Assembly (NCBI GenBank): GCA_937625935.1
Contig: OW569362.1
Location: forward strand, 372,001-436,000
Source of the DNA: Tetramitus jugosus
Lineage: Eukaryota > Heterolobosea > Eutetramitea > Acrasida > Vahlkampfiidae
Reading direction: 5' to 3'
DNA length: 64,000 nt
The translations under genes and the position numbers were made by a program. Below are positions 8,814 through 18,159 of this stretch, piece after piece (the stretch's first letter is position 1; the number at the start of each line of letters is the position of its first letter). The notes beneath the pieces are model-generated. The model ran no database searches. It saw only the letters and a program-made list of their open reading frames with translations, and was not told the DNA's origin.

Positions 8814-9560
8814 CATACCGGACGAGAGCAGAGAGCAAATACAGTTGCGAATGGAGCATGAGAGACTCTGCAGGATTAAAGAGATTGGTGGTCTGTGGTG
8901 GTTACAAGTTGAAGCAATGGATGGTGGGGTGGACTTTAGTTTTCTAAAGTACCCCCACAAGATTGACAGAAAGCTGGAGTGGTTCTATGCACAAGTGCGC
9001 AGTGGTACTTTGCACACTCGAGAAGTCATGAGGGTATTGTATGGAAAAAATGAAGCTCCAACAGTGTGTGAAAGATGTAACAAGGAGTCAGAGACTATTC
9101 TACATTGTCTCATTCGCTGTCCACGAGCCATATTGACCGTAGGTCTGGAAGTCCACCCAAAACACAAGATAGACCTATGGTTCGACTCTGTGTGTTGGAA
9201 AGGAGGTAAGATGAGTGTGCAACCAAACCGAAAATTGAGCAAAGAGTTCCTCCTAGGTATGATGGGTGTAGAGAAGGAAGCAGTGGATCAAATTATGAGA
9301 GGGATGAGGAAGAACGGAATCAAGAAAGATATTGCGGAAAAGAGAGCCAGAACATTTGTGAACAAGGTGAAAAGGAGGTGCGTCGAAACCCTTCACCAAT
9401 TGTACACCTCCTATAAGGAAGGAACAAAACAATGACGCCCTACGGGCACCATTGTTAGAATTAAGAAGTAATGGAGGAGATAACGCTCTTTGAGCGTTAT
9501 CCATTGTAAATATTCAGAAAATAAAAGAGCAACCAGTTGGTTGTATTTAAAAAAAAAAAA
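8814..9560 (+). mobile_element. LINE-type retrotransposon copy 2, more strongly 5'-truncated
   Basis: The open frame to the TGA at 9433-9435 encodes only the last about 195 residues of the same protein family. It contains WFYAQVRSGTLHT, the knuckle CERCNKESETILHC-x4-C, then FLLGMMGVEKEAVD and the basic tail. It differs at many residues from copy 1, so it derives from a different source element or subfamily. Its 3' UTR keeps the layout of copy 1 with different bases: a hairpin AACAATG/CATTGTT around GCCC-TAC-GGGC (9428-9456), a second ATAACGCTC-TTT-GAGCGTTAT (9480-9500), and CAACC-AGTT-GGTTG before 12 A residues (9549-9560). Confidence 0.85.
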
Positions 9561-9567
9561 TATGGCG
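9561..9567 (+). repeat. Target-site copy TATGGCG after LINE copy 2 tail
   Basis: TATGGCG, then CATACCGG, directly follows the poly(A) tract of copy 2 and precedes copy 3. Confidence 0.55.
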
Positions 9568-9765
9568 CATACCGGAGAGTACCTCATGGGAACGATGGAT
9601 TAGAGAGCGACGCTGTCTAAGATGACGTATACACTGATGAAAAATGGGATGAAACAAGAAGTAGCGCAGCAAAAGGTCCGTAGTTTTGTGTGCTGGGTGA
9701 AGAGTCGCTGCATCACAACGCTGCACAGACTCTACCAGCAATCAAAGGACTGCAAACAGTAGTAA
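9568..9765 (+). mobile_element. LINE-type retrotransposon copy 3, short decayed 3' remnant
   Basis: About 190 bp match the end of copy 1 (GAGTACCTC..., KSRC, LYQQSKD equivalents and the AGTAACGCT start of the 3' UTR). An in-frame stop and small length differences break the frame. The remnant stops just after the coding end, where unrelated sequence leading into copy 4 begins, so its tail has been lost. Confidence 0.7.
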
Positions 9766-10236
9766 CGCTGCGAGTGCCACAATGACCGAAACCATTAACG
9801 AACTCTTCATTGATGGAGTCCGAACAGTGGATATCCAAGACACATCTGGGGAATTTCCACCTACGAAAAAGAGAAAGGAGATCTTGAGTAACAGTAATGA
9901 TTAAGGCTGCCAAAAGACGCAAAGGTGGAACTCTACTTGTACTGTAATGGAAGCTTGACCAAAAGAAATGCAGCCATGACTTCACATGATATTTTGGCTG
10001 GTTTGATTGGGAAGGAGGAAGAGACAAGGGAGGATATTCTCAATGCTCTCATAAAGACAGGATGCAAAAAGAAGGTCGCAGAAAAAAGGGCTGCGAGTGT
10101 CATTCACAGCACCAAGAAAGAGTGTGTTAAAGAGCTGCACAAGTTGGTGCAGAGCATATTTTCCCTCCATCGCTCCTTGGACGTGAACAACTTGTGCAGC
10201 TCTTTAAAGGAATTTTTTCTGGGCGACGAAGAGTGA
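9766..10236 (+). mobile_element. LINE-type fragment, copy 4, oldest and most diverged
   Basis: The frame ending at 10236 encodes VELYLYCNG, then HDILAGLIGKEEETREDI, then CKKKVAEKRAASVIHSTKKE. This is colinear with the LLGMMGVEKEAVDQIM and IKKDIAEKRARTFVNK segments of copy 2. Identity is low, so it is a distinct lineage or an old copy. Sequence 9766-9924 has stops in this frame. Position 10237-10438 has no further recognisable element, poly(A) tract or gene, only the short leader of the F-box gene. Confidence 0.55.
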
Positions 10237-10438
10237 ATAGAGAAGGAGAAAGCAAAGGAGAAATCTCAACAATTCATAGATTATACAAAGAGGAGATGCG
10301 GAGGTGATGCGCTGCCTCTTCACAAGTTCAAAGGAGATTTCTGGTTGCTAACTCGAATCAACATGGCAACCAGATCGGGTCGAACAATTCGTAACAAACA
10401 AAAATTCAGAAGGGCTTTTTGTGCAGGTTGATGAACAA

Positions 10439-11551
10439 ATGATGGAACATGTCCTGAACGATCATGAAGTTACACCTGCCGATGACGAACAAGAAGAAGA
10501 ATTTGATAATGATGATGCTCCTTCAGAGATTGCCATCGAGGCATCAGAAAACAAGATTGACAATTTGTTTGTTCTGGGTCATGGTCAACTGATCCCAAGA
10601 GAAATCTTTCATTTGATCATGTCATTCATTCCTGCTTTTCCCATGTATTTCATGTTGAGATCTGTGTGCTCTCATTGGCTCTCTGAATTTGAAGAACATA
10701 TTTATGCCAATGTGCGACACTTGAACTTGGTGGATGACGGAAAGCCAATTTACTATTTGGGATTGGACAAGTATCGTCAGGACACAGTGATCCTATTGAA
10801 GCCCATTGGTTTCATTGGAACGAAAGATAGTCGGAAGAACAACTCTTATAGCGGTTATAACAAAACCAAATTGTTTGAATTCTTGGCCAAATCATTTCCC
10901 AATGTGACGCATCTTCGATTGGGTTTGGGTTGCTTTGATGCCACCCATTTCAGTCAATGCGTGAAGACAATGTTACCCATGTTGACACAACTTGAAACAT
11001 TGGATATTCTGGGTACTGTAGGTCGTCCAATCGGTTCATATCGTGATTTGGGACAATATCAATTTGAGTTGCTTGCTCATTATTTGCCAACTTCAACCAA
11101 GAACCTTAATTTAATAGGTATCACCTTGTCCAGTAAGCATGCGTTAGCGCAGTTGATGTTGTTTTCAAACAAGGGACGAGGATCATCCTCAAAAGCGAGA
11201 AAGAGACCCCCACGAAATTCGCTGGGGCCATCTGTGGATATTCAGAGCGTTTCTTTGCCTTACATGTTTTTGCCTCAGGATCAGCCGACTATCAATGATT
11301 GGGAATCTTGCAAGCATTTGTTCTCTCACTTTGAAGTGTCAGTCGTTGTTGAATCATGCAACAATGATTCCGCATCAACTCTGCCAGCAATTGTTTCCTA
11401 CGTCGATTACTTGAATTACATGTCAAAGAAGGAGGGAGTTGTGTTGTCTCTCATGAAGTACTTGAGCAGAAGCACTCATGAAGTGAGGGAGACTGTGCTG
11501 GAGATTACTGCGCGAGAGAATAGCAGTTCGGATCCCATCTTTAAATTTTAA
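10439..11551 (+). CDS. F-box protein with LRR-like C-terminal region
   Basis: An acidic N-terminus precedes an F-box at about residues 50-95 (LIPREIFHLIMSFIP, then LRSVCSHWLSEFEE). After it come leucine-rich segments such as HLRLGLGC and LETLDILGTVG. F-box proteins recruit substrates to SCF ubiquitin ligases through SKP1. The frame opens upstream without an ATG, and the tandem ATGs at 10439 are the first usable start. The Ser/Lys-rich patch SSSKARKRPPRNS could be a linker or nuclear signal. Its substrate is unknown. Confidence 0.75.
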   Translation: MMEHVLNDHEVTPADDEQEEEFDNDDAPSEIAIEASENKIDNLFVLGHGQLIPREIFHLIMSFIPAFPMYFMLRSVCSHWLSEFEEHIYANVRHLNLVDDGKPIYYLGLDKYRQDTVILLKPIGFIGTKDSRKNNSYSGYNKTKLFEFLAKSFPNVTHLRLGLGCFDATHFSQCVKTMLPMLTQLETLDILGTVGRPIGSYRDLGQYQFELLAHYLPTSTKNLNLIGITLSSKHALAQLMLFSNKGRGSSSKARKRPPRNSLGPSVDIQSVSLPYMFLPQDQPTINDWESCKHLFSHFEVSVVVESCNNDSASTLPAIVSYVDYLNYMSKKEGVVLSLMKYLSRSTHEVRETVLEITARENSSSDPIFKF

Positions 11552-11674
11552 GATGGCCCACTTGCCAGAATCCGACTTACATGGTCAGGCAGCTGATTGG
11601 TCAGATAGAGAGTTGTGGGTTGGGAGCTGGGCACTTTGGAAAAGAACATGAGAGTTCCTTTTTATTAGTTACAG

Positions 11675-13390
11675 TTACAATGTGGTACCAACTAATTTCT
11701 GATACAAATCTTTGGCAAATGAATCTGTCATCCCTGAAATGTAGTCCGCGATAGTCATCACAATGTGATAAATAATGTACAAATTTTCTGCTTGCTGAGG
11801 GGGCAACTTTTGTTGAAGGAGACAAAACTGGATCGGATCCGATAAGTTTTCTCGTCCATGCAATGGACTCTTGCCCATATAGACTCGAACTACATCTTCA
11901 TAGATATTGAACTCACTTTCGACAGGTTCTTCACATATACTTGGTTCAAAACCCTCCAATAGTTTAGATATATCATGCTGAACTTGTTTTGGTAACAGCA
12001 GAAAATTGATTGAGGATTCTTTGTCAATGCGAGAGAGCATTGATGCAGAAACAAAGGTATCCATGAGATACTTGATGATAGTGAATCCAGCACTTTCAAT
12101 CTCAATAACAGAGCGATGTCTATACACATTCTCGATTGAAAATTGCTTAATTTGTTTCAATTCCTTTCCTGTTACTAATGAATCATGGCACTCCCCTGAG
12201 CAATATTTATCAAACTGGGAACAATACTTTTCGACAGATTTCTTCACTAAATGCTCAATGGCGTCCACTCTCAATTTTTTCACTTGTTCCTCGATTGGAA
12301 GCTTTGCATAGCTGGATGGATCTGTGTTCGGACACAATGTTTGTAATTGCTCCCTCGCTTGTTCATAGGTGATCACCTTCATTCTGCATCCATCCTCAAT
12401 GTCGATGACACAATAACAAATATCATCGGCTGCTTCAACGAGATATGTCAATGGATGTCGCATCCAAGAAAATTCAAATACATTCTTAGTGTCTTCGTTG
12501 AACGTTAGGTTGCATTCTTCTGCGATTTGTTTGTATTTGAACAAATCTGCCAAGTAAATTCCATTCTTTTTGTACCTGTCACTCACCACAGCTGCCACAC
12601 GAGGATACTTGACATATGTTGTCATAGTGGCAAAGGTGAGCTTTGGGATCTTTTTCTGAATCAGTCTAAATCCAGTGGCATTTCCTTCAAAATTTTCAAA
12701 GTCCTTAAAAATAACATTGTTCTTGAGTTGCTTCCAATGTTCAGAAACTGCCCATTGAGCAGGTGGTGACCAATTACGCCACCATTTTCTCATGGCTTCT
12801 TCACCAGAGTGACCGAATGGAGGATTACCAATATCGTGCAACAAGCAAGCTGTTGCGATAATATCCTCGACATCTCTCATAACCAAGAAATTACAGTATC
12901 GCATATGTGCTTCCTCACTCTGAAACACCATTTTCCTGACGTCACTGTTCTCAAATATAGCTCTAGCCAATGTCTTACCTACTGCATGCACTTCCAAGCT
13001 ATGATTCATTCTGTTGTGAACAGAGTCATGACTTGCCAGGGGAAATACTTGAGTCTTGTCCTTGAGACGTGAGAATGCAGAGGAAAACAGCACTTTATCG
13101 TAATCTCTCTGGAAAGGACGTCGATAATGATCAGTAATGGTGCTTGGAGCCGTTTGATTGTCCATTTCTGTTCTCTGAATACTCATAAAATGCTTCCACT
13201 GTTCACTCGTCTTTGTGTTCTCATTCATTGTAAAGTGATAGTCATTCTTGTCTTCTGTTGATAATTCACTGCAGATACGACCGTTCAACAACGGAGAATG
13301 ATCTTCAGCATGGTAGATCGTGTTGAGTGATAATTCTTCGCGAAGAGAAATGTGATCTTCTTCTTCGGATTTGCTTCTTGGTGTTGCCAT
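11675..13390 (-). CDS. HD-domain dNTP triphosphohydrolase (dGTPase, Dgt family)
   Basis: Conserved Dgt blocks are visible. YRRPFQRDYDKVLFSSAFSRL-KTQVFP is followed by HNRMNHSLEVHAVG (first His), LLHDIGNPPFGHSGE (the HD pair) and later YLVEAADDICY with the final Asp. The enzyme family hydrolyses dGTP or other dNTPs to nucleoside plus tripolyphosphate and acts on nucleotide pools. The 571-residue length is near the bacterial enzymes (about 500). The family signature is bacterial Dgt rather than SAMHD1, as no SAM domain is present. That suggests acquisition from bacteria. The frame is open to 13654, but that overlaps the divergent neighbour; ATG 13390 leaves a 240-bp shared promoter. Confidence 0.92.
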   Translation of the reverse strand: MATPRSKSEEEDHISLREELSLNTIYHAEDHSPLLNGRICSELSTEDKNDYHFTMNENTKTSEQWKHFMSIQRTEMDNQTAPSTITDHYRRPFQRDYDKVLFSSAFSRLKDKTQVFPLASHDSVHNRMNHSLEVHAVGKTLARAIFENSDVRKMVFQSEEAHMRYCNFLVMRDVEDIIATACLLHDIGNPPFGHSGEEAMRKWWRNWSPPAQWAVSEHWKQLKNNVIFKDFENFEGNATGFRLIQKKIPKLTFATMTTYVKYPRVAAVVSDRYKKNGIYLADLFKYKQIAEECNLTFNEDTKNVFEFSWMRHPLTYLVEAADDICYCVIDIEDGCRMKVITYEQAREQLQTLCPNTDPSSYAKLPIEEQVKKLRVDAIEHLVKKSVEKYCSQFDKYCSGECHDSLVTGKELKQIKQFSIENVYRHRSVIEIESAGFTIIKYLMDTFVSASMLSRIDKESSINFLLLPKQVQHDISKLLEGFEPSICEEPVESEFNIYEDVVRVYMGKSPLHGRENLSDPIQFCLLQQKLPPQQAENLYIIYHIVMTIADYISGMTDSFAKDLYQKLVGTTL

Positions 13391-13629
13391 TTTTTTCAAA
13401 GGTGTTGGATATTTTGTTTTTGCTTGTTGTTGTTGTTTGGGTATTTGACCTACGTATCCAAACAACCACTCACCTTCCTTTGATTGAGACGACAACAAGA
13501 CCCATTTCTTCAGGTGGGCCAAGACAAGAAAATCGCAAAAAGGATCCGATGAACTCAACAGGAACATGTTCCTTTCGAGAGCAGAGAAACACACAGAAGA
13601 AAACAATTGAACACGGATAAGAACCAACG

Positions 13630-16115
13630 ATGGGTAATAACGACAGTAAATCACTTCAAAAACAAAAGAAGAATCCTCTGTTAAATGAGGATTTGTTCAT
13701 CACCAATCCAGAGTCTCTTGCTCAATTCAATCACTCAGATCAAGCATCAGCTCAGCAGAGAATCAAGAATCATCTCTTGAGCTTGTTGTTGTCCACAGAT
13801 GACTCAGTTGTCTCTTCACTGCGACTGGACAGAGCGCTGTTGAATGATCTATCAGATTTGTTGTCGCTCATTTCTACGGGAGAAGAAAATGGCGCGAACG
13901 GGAAACTCCACAGAGGGTCCAACATTACAGATTTGGCTCTGAACTCAAACTTTTTGACTCAGTTACCATTCTCTATTGTTCAGAAGACCAATAACAGTGA
14001 TGAAGATAGCTATCCAAAGCTACAATTGTTCAATATTCCTGTTGAGAAACTGTCTATGGTTCCTCAGAATATCACATCGCTCAATTTGAGTCATAACAAG
14101 CTCAATTCTATTGATGGTGCTGTGATTTCTCAATTCTCCAATTTAACGGAGCTGAATCTATATTGGAATCAGTTGATGGTGATCCCTGAAGAGGTCTTCA
14201 GTTTGAACAAGTTGCAAGTGTTGAACATTGGGCGCAACAAACTTCCAACTCTATCCTCTAGTGTGAGTAAGCTCAGTGAGCTTGTGGAACTGAATGTGAG
14301 CTTCAACATGATTTCTGAGTATCCTGATTTGAGCAATCTATCGAAGCTTCAGGTATTTACCGCGTATCGATATCCAGGATCCACACAATCAAACATTATG
14401 CTTCCTCAAATGAATGGTTTGCACTCCTTGAAAAAGTTGGTGTGGAAGTGCCATAGTACCAATGACATATCCACCTGGTCAGACAGTGATGATAGTTCAA
14501 AGAATCCACTGGAAGAATTAGATCTATCATACAATGCACTTACCACTGTCCCAGAAGATTGTTTCTCGAAGCTGTCAAATGTTGTTGTATTGCATTTGTG
14601 TCATTGTTCTCTTGCTGAACTACCTGAATCATTCTCCAATTTACTCTCTCTCAGAAATTTGTACTTGAGAGGCAATAACTTTACCGATGTACCATCTGTA
14701 GTTACCAGTCTGACTGAGTTGAAAGAGTTAGACTTATCCCTGAATAAGATCACAAAGCTTGGGGCGGGTGTTGGTCAACTTGTTCATGTTGAAAAGCTGG
14801 GCTTGGAAATCAATAAGATTGAGTCCTTGTCGCCTGAGTTGCTGCAGTTGAAGAAACTTCAATTATTGAGAATCAATAAGAGTCGTTTAGATACCGATTC
14901 ATTGACTGTTCTCGAAGGTGTACTGCAGACTATCAGTGACAACGTTTTAGCTATTCATACAACCGCCATGAGTAATGATCGTGCGATAACTGTTTTGGAT
15001 CGTGTTAAAGGCTGTCTATTTGGTCAACTCATTGGTGATGCTATGGGACTGGGCACAGAGTTTATGGAGAAGCCAGAAGCTTTGGTTCATTATGGAATCG
15101 AGTCATTGAGACCTGAGAACTTTTTTGCAAATGCACATCTTGCTCGATGGGTGACAGGAGATTACACTGATGATAGTGATCAAATGCTTCTCATTATGGA
15201 TAGTATTATGAACAAACAAGGTCCAGATTATAAGGACTTTGCAAATCGTTTATTCTATTGGATCTACAGAGGATATGATGTGTTGGGTATGTGTTCCTGT
15301 GTGAATTGTAATTCTTTCTGATTCTTAGCTGTCTAAACCTCTTTATTTATCAATCAATAGGTGACAATGGAGGTTTGGGTCTTGGTAAAACAGTGAAAAC
15401 TGTTGTTACTCATTCTTACTTCCTGAAGCAAGATCCTCACTTGGCATCCAAGGACGTATGGGAAAGATCACAGAAACAACTCGCTGCCAATGGTGCTATC
15501 ATGAGAACTTGTATTTTAGGCATATTACACTACAATGATCTTGAACAAGTTGTTGAACAGACCGTTCAATATGCCAAAGTGACCCACTACGACCCAAGAT
15601 GTATCGTCAGTTGTCTCGCTGTAACACTATTTATTGCTCTTCTGCTCCAAGACAATCCACAAGATCTCAACATGGACACAATCGAACAATATATTCAGCG
15701 TTCCTACGATTTAGTTGTGGCAATGTACTTGCGCAATGAAAAGTATACAGCAGAATACGAAGACCAAGAACTAATTGCAAAAACAGAGACGGAATTCAAC
15801 TCAACTCTGTTCTCATTCAAGAACTTTGAAGAGTTGGATCTGGACGAGCCAAATTCAATTGGTTACACATTCAAATCCATGGGATCTGCGTTCGTGAGCT
15901 TGAGACAGAGAGGCACAATCGAATCCATACTGACCGATCTGGTCATCGAAGCTGGAGATGCTGATTCAAATGCATGTGTCGCAGGTGCTCTTTTGGGATG
16001 CGTATACGGCTTCGACAAGCTGCCCACGCACTGGATCGATTCTATGCCTCACAAAGAATGGGTTACTAACAAGATTGCTTCATTTATTGGCACCTTTGTT
16101 CCTTCGGCGAATTAG
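13630..16115 (+). CDS. LRR-ADP-ribosylglycohydrolase fusion protein (one intron)
   Basis: Exons 13630-15286 and 15361-16115 (intron 15287-15360, GTATGT...TAG) give 803 aa. The N-terminus MGNNDSKS fits an N-myristoylation signal. About residues 90-440 are leucine-rich repeats of LPxxL and LxxLxLSxNxI type. Residues 455-800 are an ADP-ribosyl-hydrolase domain of the DraG/ARH type. It has KGCLFGQLIGDAMG, GDYTDDSDQML (first metal site), the junction-spanning GDNGGLGLGKTV, NGAIMRT, and DADSNACVAGALLGCVYG (second metal site). The splice is confirmed by continuity of the catalytic domain. The enzyme should remove ADP-ribose from proteins or small molecules; the LRRs probably select the target at a membrane. 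Confidence 0.92.
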
Positions 16116-16180
16116 TGATATCAATTCAAGAAATAAAGGTAGATGGTAGTACAGTTTATTTCTCAAAGGGTAATCTGAGC

Positions 16181-16873
16181 TTAGATACCGTTCAGGAACT
16201 CTACAGTTCTCTTCTCGGCAAGGTCTGATGCTGCTTGATCGTAGTTCGGACCTCCAACATGATCAAATGCATGATCAGTGTCATATCTGTACAGTACAAT
16301 GTCAACACCTGCTTCCTTGGCAGACTTCTCCAGATTGTCAACATCTTCTGGAGCAGAAAATCCCTTTGCTTGATCCAAATTACCAAAGTGACCCAACGCA
16401 GGAATCTTCAACTTCGACACATCAAAGAACGCTGCTCCAGGAATACCATAATAAGCACAAGTAGCGTCCAATGTGTTCTGTCCAGCCGTAGCACTCAACA
16501 ATGCCAGAGCACCACCCATACAGAAACCAACAACAGCCACTTTTTGACACTTTCTCTCATGTTTCAAATAGCTTGCCGCACCTTGAATATCCTGCACTGC
16601 TCCACCAAAGTCCAATCCACTCATCAAATGATGAGCTTCTTCACGATCGATCGTAACTTTACCTCTATAGAGATCAGGAACAAGAGTGATCCAACCATAC
16701 TTGTTAAACAGATCCAGAGCTCTTTCCTTGATGTTGTCATTCGCACCCCACCATTCTTGCAAGACAATGACACCTAGAGAAGGAGAATCCTCTTGTTGTG
16801 GTTCAATCTTTGGGATGTATCCTGGACAGTCAGAGAACTTTGGATTGGTTGTTGAAAAGTGAACGAGCTCCAT
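16181..16873 (-). CDS. Dienelactone hydrolase family protein
   Basis: The alpha/beta-hydrolase has GVIVLQEWWGAND near the N-terminus, the nucleophile elbow GFCMGG (Cys instead of Ser, as in dienelactone hydrolases), and a DHAFDH segment carrying the catalytic His. Length (230 aa) equals the family. Bacterial members open cyclic dienelactones; eukaryotic relatives are CMBL-like hydrolases. The cytosolic substrate here is unknown. The ATG at 16873 is used instead of an upstream TTG. It converges on the LRR-hydrolase gene. Confidence 0.9.
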   Translation of the reverse strand: MELVHFSTTNPKFSDCPGYIPKIEPQQEDSPSLGVIVLQEWWGANDNIKERALDLFNKYGWITLVPDLYRGKVTIDREEAHHLMSGLDFGGAVQDIQGAASYLKHERKCQKVAVVGFCMGGALALLSATAGQNTLDATCAYYGIPGAAFFDVSKLKIPALGHFGNLDQAKGFSAPEDVDNLEKSAKEAGVDIVLYRYDTDHAFDHVGGPNYDQAASDLAEKRTVEFLNGI

Positions 16874-17182
16874 GGTGAATGAGTACAATGTGAATAGTGT
16901 GAATGTTTTGTCGTTTCAATGTTGAAGGAGGATTATGTTGGAAACACATGCGCACATAATAATTGGGCGCGGAGATTGCATGGGAATTACCCGTTGGAGT
17001 ACCACCACAAACAGGCATGTAATAACCGCAGACAATTGCGAAGGGCAGAACCTGACGATCTCATAGAACTTGGAGAAGTTGATTGAAGAAATCTTGCTAT
17101 CAGGTTATTCCTGGCACTGTTCAACATGTTCCATGAAGTCAGAACAAAAAAGCAACTACAACCAAAGTTGTGACAACATTCA

Positions 17183-18021
17183 ATGACAACACTCGACTTG
17201 TCAGATAATCATGAGTTCCATATTCTTCCAATCGAAGTGGTTCTTCTGATTCTATCCTATCGTCTCCATGAGCCCAATCCCGATTCTTACACCCCACTTT
17301 GCACCAAGGTACAATACATCAGGGCAATGTTCGGAAAACGAGATGGCGATCCTGGATTGTATAGTCTCTACCAATCGATTGATGGAACTTTTGTGCCATC
17401 TCAGTTGCTCGACCTTGTGTTGAATCCGAAGATCCACTCATTCGTCTATTTTGCAAGGGGTCCTAACCAAATCATGCGATTGTCTCAGATGAATCATTTG
17501 GGAGGAAAGACGCCACAAGAAGAATTGAAGCGTCTGTTCGCAAACCATGTCTGCAAATTGGCTACATGGCGCTTTTTAGAGGAACAATCATTCTGAATCA
17601 AGTGTGGGTGCATTTTGGACGATTGTATGACAACAGTAGGACTTTCTGTTCATACTCTTCGTATCGAAATCTTATCAGTGGTCTTTATTCACTTGTCACA
17701 AAGGAAGCCAAAGAGTTGCATGCAAAAGAGATTGTAATTTTGACCGACCCGATCGAGGATAACACTCAACCTTTCGGATACCTGAAACTACTGGATGTTC
17801 TGAAATTGGTGTCTTGCTTTCATTCTGTTGAGTCTATTCGACTCGAATATGTTGACTTTGGGTTGCTGGATGACATTAAATTGAAGTGTCTGGCAGGGAA
17901 CAAGATCAAGCGCGTCGAGCTTCTCAATTGCAAATATTCAGAGAATGAGAAACTGAAGTTGTTGGGAGCCTTACCGAACCTAGAGGTTCTTTTGGATAGA
18001 CAAGAAACTGAATGGAATTAA
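17183..18021 (+). pseudogene. F-box-like/LRR protein gene with a frameshift at 17569-17573
   Basis: The first frame (17183-17596) encodes HILPIEVVLLILSYRL, an F-box-like start, and stops soon after TWRFLEEQSF. The second frame, shifted by one base, continues from the same region (RGTIILNQVW...) to a stop at 18021, with LRR-like segments ELLNCKYSE and LGALPNLEVL. The frames cross at a run of five T residues, where one missing T would explain the break. It is either an inactivated gene or a homopolymer sequencing error. Each half on its own lacks a coherent protein. Confidence 0.6.
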
Positions 18022-18159
18022 CACAATTGCTTGAAGTCATCGTAGTTGGCGCAGGTGTGATGTTCAATCGGTTCGATGAAACGGCACCGTGATCTGTTGG
18101 GGGAACTCTTGCACATCAGAAAGAATTTTCCACCTTATTTCGAAAAGAAACCGCACGAC

